Assembly: GCA_021372185.1 (NCBI GenBank)
Contig: JAJFUY010000063.1
Coordinates: 1-7,698 of the forward strand
Source: Chlamydiales bacterium
Lineage (GTDB): Bacteria; Chlamydiota; Chlamydiia; Chlamydiales; FEN-1388
DNA: 7,698 nt
Direction of reading: 5' to 3'
Below, in pieces: positions 1 through 4,624 of this stretch. Position 1 is the first letter of the stretch; every line of letters begins with the position of its first letter. Below the pieces are notes generated by a model. That model was not told the DNA's origin, made no database searches, and saw only the letters and a list, made by a program, of their open reading frames with translations. The translations under genes and the position numbers were made by a program.

Positions 1-102
1 CCTGCTGCCCACAAATTAGTTTATTTTTCAAGAGGCGGTAAAGGTCGACCTACCTCGTATTTTCACAGCCTACTGCGGGTTGAATTCAGGGTAGTCTCTT
101 AG
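1..102 (+). CDS. Possible C-terminal end of an unidentified protein (partial, cut by the window edge)
   Basis: Frame 1 of the + strand is open from the first base to a TAG at 100-102, giving 33 residues that include the basic stretch SRGGKGRPTSYFH. The other two + frames close within the first 41 bases. I recognise no family in this tail. If real, it would converge on the minus-strand gene and overlap its 3' end by 33 bases, which is possible but longer than usual. The open length is short enough to arise by chance, so the call is weak. Sequence to the left of the window would settle it. Confidence 0.2.
   Translation, partial: PAAHKLVYFSRGGKGRPTSYFHSLLRVEFRVVS
37..54. repeat. Imperfect inverted repeat with a 10-bp palindrome
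   Basis: GGT-AA-AGG-TCGA-CCT-ACC forms a six-pair stem with a two-base bulge and a four-base loop. The core 42-51 (AGGTCGACCT) is a perfect palindrome. It lies just downstream of the minus-strand gene ending at 70 and inside the possible partial reading frame at 1-102. Neither strand has a proper T-run after the stem (the + strand has only GTATTTTC), so I do not call it an intrinsic terminator. Confidence 0.25.
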
Positions 103-540
103 TAGGGCTGCTTTTGTTGTGTCATTTAGCACTTTATCGTAGGCAGTCATGAGGTCTCTACCTTTAAGTACCAAAATATCTTGTGCCGTTTTATTGCCAC
201 TGGCATTTATTTCCTTTTTTAACCAGATGAGAGGAAATAGATACTTAATTTGTTTGTCGGTGTGACTCTGATTGTATTTGCCAACTAATTTTGCCAAGCC
301 AACGCTGTGCATATTCTTTTGGTTACAAAACTCTACTATTCTTGAAAATGAGGCTTTGCCGCCAAATAGGGCACCAATTCTTTCGGTGAGGGTTAATTTT
401 TTGGTGGCGAGATATTCATTTCCATCTTTATCTTTCAGGATAATGAGGCGAGTTTTATTTTTTTTAGCTTTCCCATCTTCTGTGCTGACAACATTATTAT
501 AATAGTTATTAAGATCGTTGCTGTTAGTAATTTTTGTCAT
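70..540 (-). CDS. Hypothetical protein, 156 aa, basic, unrecognised
   Basis: I recognise no family. The protein is soluble-looking, with no signal peptide or convincing membrane segment. Residues 1-30 are rich in Asn, Ser, Thr and Lys (for example NDLNNYYNN at 8-16). Residues 31-48 could form a beta hairpin (RLIILKDKDGNEYLATKK). A conserved-looking segment, TERIGALFGGKASFSRIVEF, falls at 52-71. The remainder looks helical, with one aromatic/hydrophobic patch at 100-107 (YLFPLIWL) and a single cysteine at 72. The ATG start at 538-540 is well supported: AGGAGAGG (547-554 on the + strand map) sits six bases upstream, and a perfect TATAAT lies further upstream. It is divergent from the opp operon and AT-rich compared with it. 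A small secreted or accessory protein is possible, but function is unknown. Confidence 0.75.
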   Translation of the reverse strand: MTKITNSNDLNNYYNNVVSTEDGKAKKNKTRLIILKDKDGNEYLATKKLTLTERIGALFGGKASFSRIVEFCNQKNMHSVGLAKLVGKYNQSHTDKQIKYLFPLIWLKKEINASGNKTAQDILVLKGRDLMTAYDKVLNDTTKAALLRDYPEFNPQ

Positions 541-546
541 AAGAAA

Positions 547-554
547 CCTCTCCT
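547..554 (-). promoter_or_regulatory. Strong Shine-Dalgarno site for the 156-aa hypothetical gene
   Basis: Read on the minus strand this is AGGAGAGG followed by TTTCTT and then the ATG at 540-538. Complementarity and the six-base spacing are close to ideal, and this decides the start codon. Confidence 0.7.
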
Positions 555-566
555 GTAATTACTTAT

Positions 567-594
567 ATTATACTAATTTATTTAAATTTTGGAA
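567..594 (-). promoter_or_regulatory. Probable sigma-70-type promoter for the 156-aa hypothetical gene
   Basis: On the minus strand a perfect TATAAT -10 box lies at 572-567. A weak -35 candidate, TTCCAA (594-589), is 16 bases upstream. The surroundings are very AT-rich. The -10 sits 26 bases before the start codon, leaving room for a short leader that contains the Shine-Dalgarno site. The -10 is convincing and the -35 is not. Confidence 0.5.
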
Positions 595-603
595 TAAATA
601 TTA

Positions 604-633
604 TTATGTTGCTGAGACTTAGTGTGTTAAAAT
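604..633 (+). promoter_or_regulatory. Possible extended -10 promoter for the opp operon
   Basis: TGTTAAAAT at 625-633 matches an extended -10 (TG, one base, then TAAAAT, five of six to the consensus). No good -35 is present: TTATGT at 604-609 with an 18-base spacer is the best candidate. Transcription would start near 640 and leave a leader of about 70 bases before oppB. This is the only credible promoter seen in the divergent intergenic region on this strand. Confidence 0.4.
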
Positions 634-712
634 GAAAATTAACGATCATTTTTTTGTTGCAGCAAACCCTCAATAAGCTTATCACTGTAAGGAGTAAAAA
701 TAGGTAACTCTA

Positions 713-1678
713 GTGCTTGGAGCAATAAGTAACTTTCTTTTAAGAAGAGTGTGGATTTCTATCCTCACTTTATTTGCCATTGCAACGGCAACCTTTATCT
801 TAATGCACATGGTTCCAGGTGATCCCTTTGCAGAAGAATCCATCACAGCGCCGCCGGCAACACTGGCAGCTATTCGCCACTACTATGGCCTGGATGACCC
901 ACTGCATTTACAGTACTCTCGCTATATCCTTCAGGTCTTTACCTTTGATTTTGGCCCCTCATTAAAGTATCCATCGCAAACGGTAAACCAGATTATCTTT
1001 GGCAGTCTGCCAATTTCTGCAACACTGGGCTTAGAAGCCCTTTTATTTGCCATCCCCTGTGGTATTTTATTTGGCACGCTTGGGGCGCTTAATTCTCGGG
1101 GCTATTCTAATGTTGCCCTTACATCTATAGCTGTATTTGGCGTATCTATACCCACATTCGTGCTAGCAGCAGGCCTGCAGTTTTTATTTGCGTTTCATTG
1201 GCCCATTTTTCCTGTTGCTCGGTGGGGTACATTTTCGCACACGGTGCTGCCTGCCTTGGCACTTGCTGCTGGGCCCACGTGCTATATTGCGCGGCTTTTA
1301 CGTGTAAACATGCTTGAGGTATTTAATAAAGAATATATCCAAGTTGCACGCTTAAAAGGCCTGCAAGAAAAACGTGTTGTCTTTGTGCACGTATTAAAAA
1401 ATGCGATCATCCCCATTTTATCTTATCTTGGACCCGTTACAACAAACGTGTTAGTGGGCAGCTTTGCAGTAGAGCGTGTATTTGGCATACCGGGCCTTGG
1501 CTCTTGGTTTGTAAATAGCGTGATTAACCGCGACTTTCCGGTTATTGGTGGCTTAACACTCTTTTACAGCATACTATTAATCTTTAATCATACTGTGATT
1601 GATCTGTTGTGCGCGATGTTAAATCCTGAGTCTAAGATGATGCTCCAAACAACAAAAACTGCAAAAGCGGGGGCTTAA
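713..1678 (+). CDS. oppB: Oligopeptide/dipeptide ABC transporter permease OppB
   Basis: Inner-membrane permease subunit of a peptide importer, pairing with OppC to form the channel driven by OppD and OppF. At 321 residues it has the usual family length. The N-terminus shows the family pattern: an LLRR stretch, a first membrane helix (about 13-32), then MVPGDPF (33-39). Further hydrophobic segments lie near 103-124, 134-158, 177-193, 232-252 and 278-302. The cytoplasmic EAA loop that docks on the ATPases is at 207-233 (EYIQVARLKGL, then HVLKNAIIP). The VERVFGIPGLG segment at 253-263 is also typical. The GTG start is the first possible start after an in-frame TAG at 701-703 and gives the canonical N-terminus. 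A good AAGGAG (689-694) lies 18 bases upstream, too far for standard spacing; AGGT at 702-705 is closer. It is the first gene of the operon, 3 bases before oppC. Confidence 0.95.
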   Translation: MLGAISNFLLRRVWISILTLFAIATATFILMHMVPGDPFAEESITAPPATLAAIRHYYGLDDPLHLQYSRYILQVFTFDFGPSLKYPSQTVNQIIFGSLPISATLGLEALLFAIPCGILFGTLGALNSRGYSNVALTSIAVFGVSIPTFVLAAGLQFLFAFHWPIFPVARWGTFSHTVLPALALAAGPTCYIARLLRVNMLEVFNKEYIQVARLKGLQEKRVVFVHVLKNAIIPILSYLGPVTTNVLVGSFAVERVFGIPGLGSWFVNSVINRDFPVIGGLTLFYSILLIFNHTVIDLLCAMLNPESKMMLQTTKTAKAGA

Positions 1679-1681
1679 AAA

Positions 1682-2611
1682 TTGGAAGAATTTTATCCCT
1701 TAACACCCGCTGAAAAATTTGAGATACTAGCGGCACAAGAATGTAAAGGCCACGACCCTCGTTCGCTTTTTTCTATCCTCAAATCCCATAAAAGCATTGT
1801 TGTTGGCTCATCAATTCTTTTTATCTTTATGCTCATGGCTATATTTGGGCCCCTTTTAAGCCCGTATGTCTATGACGAGACTAACCTTCCTGCCAAAAAT
1901 ATGGCGCCATGTATGGAGCATATTTTTGGAACAGACGAGCTTGGTCGCGATATGTGGACTCGTATCTGTATAGGCCTTCGTATCTCTTTAGAAATTGGCT
2001 TGGCTGCTGCCTGTGTAGACATGCTTTTGGGTGTAACTTGGGGTATGACAGCGGCTTTAAAAGGCGGGTCAGTTGACCATATTATGATGCGTATTGCTGA
2101 GATGATTTTTTGCTTGCCCTATCTTTTGTTTGCTATTTTGATAACCGTGATTATTGGTCCTGGTTTTGCTCCTATTATTGCTGCCATGGTGATTATTGGC
2201 TGGATTCAGATGGCTCGTATTACACGAAGTTTAGTTATAGGCATTAAGCAGACAGAATACTACCGAGCCGCACGCTCATTAGGTGTGGGTACAGGCGGCA
2301 TGATCATGCGTCACATTCTGCCAAATATTTCAGGTCCCGTCACCTGTATTGTTATGCTCAGTATCCCTCAGGCAATATTTGCAGAAGCTTTTTTAAGCTT
2401 TTTGGGTATTGGCATGCAGCCGCCCTTGGCAAGCCTTGGATCACTTGTTAGTGATGCCCTTGGGTCTATGCGGTTTTATCCGTGGCGGCTATTTATACCG
2501 TCTGTCACCATTACGCTTGTTATTTTTGCCTTTAACCTGCTTGGAGATGGCCTACGCGATATGCTAGACCCACAAGCAAGGCGACACCTCACACAAAAGG
2601 TAAAAAGCTAA
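1682..2611 (+). CDS. oppC: Oligopeptide/dipeptide ABC transporter permease OppC
   Basis: Second inner-membrane permease of the importer, 309 residues. It has a cytoplasmic N-terminal tail, a first membrane helix (about 38-62), the OppC/DppC hallmark HIFGTDELGRD (80-90), and further helices near 101-124, 138-158, 163-180, 214-232 and 272-290. The EAA loop at 192-219 reads EYYRAARSLG with RHILPN. The EAFLSFLGIGMQPP segment (235-248) and a C-terminal NLLGDGLRDMLDP (285-297) are family signatures. The TTG start comes 3 bases after the oppB stop, with a G-rich weak ribosome site at 1669-1673. The next Met (residue 50) falls inside the first membrane helix, so the TTG start is preferred. The oppC stop abuts the oppD start with no gap. 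Product identity is secure; peptide chain-length preference cannot be read from the sequence. Confidence 0.95.
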   Translation: MEEFYPLTPAEKFEILAAQECKGHDPRSLFSILKSHKSIVVGSSILFIFMLMAIFGPLLSPYVYDETNLPAKNMAPCMEHIFGTDELGRDMWTRICIGLRISLEIGLAAACVDMLLGVTWGMTAALKGGSVDHIMMRIAEMIFCLPYLLFAILITVIIGPGFAPIIAAMVIIGWIQMARITRSLVIGIKQTEYYRAARSLGVGTGGMIMRHILPNISGPVTCIVMLSIPQAIFAEAFLSFLGIGMQPPLASLGSLVSDALGSMRFYPWRLFIPSVTITLVIFAFNLLGDGLRDMLDPQARRHLTQKVKS

Positions 2612-3589
2612 ATGGATAAAGAGCCTTTATTAATTGTCGAAAATTTACATGTCACGCTTGACACACCAAACGGCCCACAGCCGCTTTTACGCGATGTATC
2701 GTTTAGCCTGCATGCGCATGAAACTTTGGCATTAGTGGGTGAATCAGGCTCCGGCAAAACCATAACGGCTATGGCCATTATGAATCTGTTTCGGTCTCCC
2801 CTTACAAGAGTGGCAGGTGGCAAAATATACTTTGAAGGTCAAAGCTTACTTGATAAATCACAAAGTGAAATGCGCGCCCTTCGTGGTAAAAGCATTGCCT
2901 TCATCCCGCAAAGCCCCTTAAGCTGCCTAAACCCCACTCTGCAGATAGGCACGCAGCTTATGGAGACCATGTCTACAGAGCTTTATCCCTCAAAAGATGC
3001 ACGCTATCATGCCGCAGCTGAAATGCTCCGCCAAGTGGGTTTTTCTGACTGTATGCGCCGCCTTGGAGCGTATCCGCATGAGCTCTCAGGCGGTATGCGT
3101 CAGCGCCTTCTTATTGCCATGGCCTTAGTAAATCGCCCAAAGCTTGTTATTGCCGATGAGCCCACAACAGCTCTTGATGTAACGATACAAGCCCAAGTGC
3201 TTGATTTACTCATGCAGCTACAAAAAGAGATGGGTATGGCCCTGCTCTTTATTACGCACGATATGGGCGTAGTAGCAAAAATTGCTGACCGCGTTGCTGT
3301 TATGTATGCTGGCAATATTGTAGAGCAATCAGGTGTGCACGAGATGTTTGCAAAGCCAGAACATCCCTATACACAGGCGCTTTTAGAGTGCCTTCCTCGC
3401 CTTAAAGATCATGAGGCAAGCGCACTCAGGCCCATTCAAGGCTCTCCCCCACAAATTGGCCAGTACCTTGGCATGTGTGCCTTTATGCCGCGCTGCCCGT
3501 ATGCCATGAAAATTTGTACACAAAAAGTGCCTCAGCTTAAAAATACAACACCAACCCACGAATGCCGCTGCTTTAGAGGTGACAGATGA
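2612..3589 (+). CDS. oppD: Oligopeptide/dipeptide ABC transporter ATP-binding protein OppD
   Basis: One of the two cytoplasmic ATPases that power peptide import, 325 residues. All motifs look intact: Walker A GESGSGKT (43-50), Q-loop Gln100, signature LSGGMRQR (158-165), Walker B LVIADEP (178-184) with catalytic Glu183, D-loop TALD (186-189) and switch His216. The C-terminal extension typical of Opp/Dpp ATPases follows, with HPYTQALL (251-258) and cysteines 289, 295, 302 and 318 spaced C-x5-C-x6-C-x15-C. This matches the [4Fe-4S] cluster site described in DppD-type ATPases; cluster binding here is inferred. The ATG directly follows the oppC TAA, with AAAGG at 2596-2600 eleven bases upstream. 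The stop overlaps the oppF start in ATGA, indicating translational coupling. Confidence 0.95.
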   Translation: MDKEPLLIVENLHVTLDTPNGPQPLLRDVSFSLHAHETLALVGESGSGKTITAMAIMNLFRSPLTRVAGGKIYFEGQSLLDKSQSEMRALRGKSIAFIPQSPLSCLNPTLQIGTQLMETMSTELYPSKDARYHAAAEMLRQVGFSDCMRRLGAYPHELSGGMRQRLLIAMALVNRPKLVIADEPTTALDVTIQAQVLDLLMQLQKEMGMALLFITHDMGVVAKIADRVAVMYAGNIVEQSGVHEMFAKPEHPYTQALLECLPRLKDHEASALRPIQGSPPQIGQYLGMCAFMPRCPYAMKICTQKVPQLKNTTPTHECRCFRGDR

Positions 3590-4551
3590 CCCAAAGCTTG
3601 TTTGAAATTAAGCAAGTTGATGTTGAATATCAACTAAAAAATCATAAATTCTTAGCTCTTCGTGATATAGATATAGAAGGCTATTTAGGCCAAACGCTTG
3701 GCGTTGTGGGAGAAAGCGGCTGCGGAAAATCTACCCTTGCCAAAACCTTGATGTGCATCTCTCCACCAACTCATGGGCGAGTGTTTTTTGATGGAAATGA
3801 GCTCACCTCGATGTCTCCAAGAGAACAGCGATCAGCGCTTCGCGGCATGCAGATGATCTTTCAAGACCCTGATGCATCGCTTAACCCCCGCATGTCTGTT
3901 TTTGGGCATCTTAAAGAAGCTATTGTTACATCTAAGGTAGAGTATTCAGGTACACTTGAAGAGTATATAAAAGAGCTCTTAGATATGGTGCAGCTACCCC
4001 ATAGTGCAGCATCTATGTATGCCTTTCAGCTAAGTGGCGGCCAAAAACAGCGCGTAAGTATTGCCCGAGCCTTAAGTGTAAAGCCTAAATTACTCATTTG
4101 TGATGAGCCACTCTCATCTCTTGATGTATCAGTAGTGGCACAGATTATACTGCTCTTAAAAAAGATCCAGCAAGAGCAAGGCATCTCCTATCTCTTTATC
4201 ACGCATGATTTGGCCACCTTGCGCTATTTAGCTCACCGCCTCCTTGTACTCTACCTTGGCCGCGTGATGGAAGTGGCGCCGGCTGCAAGCGTGTTCCAAG
4301 AGCCCCTGCACCCATATACTCAAGCCCTCATGGCAAGTATTCCTATTCCTGACCCGAATGATAATAAGAGCCAAGCCAAGCTTTGTATAGTGGGCGACCC
4401 GCCATCTATTGTAGATCCGCCTGCCGGCTGCGTTTTTCACACTCGCTGCCCATACGCTACAGAAACCTGCCGACACATAGCTCCAAGGCTAAAAGAAGTA
4501 AAGCCTGATCATTTTGTTGCGTGTCATCTCTATAATGTAAGCTCGGCTTAA
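3586..4551 (+). CDS. oppF: Oligopeptide/dipeptide ABC transporter ATP-binding protein OppF
   Basis: Second ATPase of the importer, 321 residues, partner of OppD. Walker A GESGCGKST is at 42-50, Q-loop Gln93, signature LSGGQKQR at 149-156, Walker B LLICDEP at 169-175 with catalytic Glu174, D-loop SSLD at 177-180 and switch His207. The nucleotide-binding core appears active. The C-terminal oligopeptide-transporter extension has LHPYTQALM (241-249) and cysteines 282, 288, 295 and 313 (C-x5-C-x6-C-x17-C), again matching the Fe-S site pattern of the family. The start overlaps the oppD stop by 4 bases, with GAGGTGA (3576-3582) just upstream. It is the last gene of the operon: no binding-protein gene follows, and no clear terminator is visible in the 73 bases before the next gene. 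Confidence 0.95.
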   Translation: MTQSLFEIKQVDVEYQLKNHKFLALRDIDIEGYLGQTLGVVGESGCGKSTLAKTLMCISPPTHGRVFFDGNELTSMSPREQRSALRGMQMIFQDPDASLNPRMSVFGHLKEAIVTSKVEYSGTLEEYIKELLDMVQLPHSAASMYAFQLSGGQKQRVSIARALSVKPKLLICDEPLSSLDVSVVAQIILLLKKIQQEQGISYLFITHDLATLRYLAHRLLVLYLGRVMEVAPAASVFQEPLHPYTQALMASIPIPDPNDNKSQAKLCIVGDPPSIVDPPAGCVFHTRCPYATETCRHIAPRLKEVKPDHFVACHLYNVSSA

Positions 4552-4564
4552 AAAAACTCATCAG

Positions 4565-4592
4565 TTTACAAAATAGCTGCATTAGTTATATC
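4565..4592 (+). promoter_or_regulatory. Possible promoter for the kinase-like gene
   Basis: TTTACA (4565-4570, five of six to the -35 consensus) is followed after 16 bases by TATATC (4587-4592, four of six to the -10 consensus). It lies in the AT-rich 73-base gap after oppF. The gap is long compared with the tight opp junctions and has no recognisable terminator, so the gene may have its own promoter, read through from opp, or both. Confidence 0.3.
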
Positions 4593-4611
4593 AATCATAT
4601 TAGCTTGTTAT

Positions 4612-4617
4612 GTGAGG
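4612..4617 (+). promoter_or_regulatory. Ribosome binding site of the kinase-like gene
   Basis: GTGAGG with the core GAGG at 4614-4617 sits 7 bases before the ATG at 4625, supporting that start over the internal Met26 codon at 4700. Confidence 0.55.
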
Positions 4618-4624
4618 TATAGTT

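Noticed and set aside
37..60. Hairpin near the left edge as a rho-independent terminator
   Set aside because: The stem is bulged, and neither strand has a run of T after it; only a short ATTTT follows on the + strand.
632..676. A 14-codon reading frame (MKINDHFFVAANPQ) upstream of oppB that could be a leader peptide
   Set aside because: It has no Shine-Dalgarno site, its ATG overlaps the likely -10 box so it would start before or at the transcription start, and its composition shows no attenuation-type codon run.
4552..4624. Terminator or small RNA in the gap between oppF and the kinase-like gene
   Set aside because: Only weak A/T-rich symmetry (ATAT-CAATC-ATAT) is present, with no GC-rich stem and no T-run, so there is nothing to support either.
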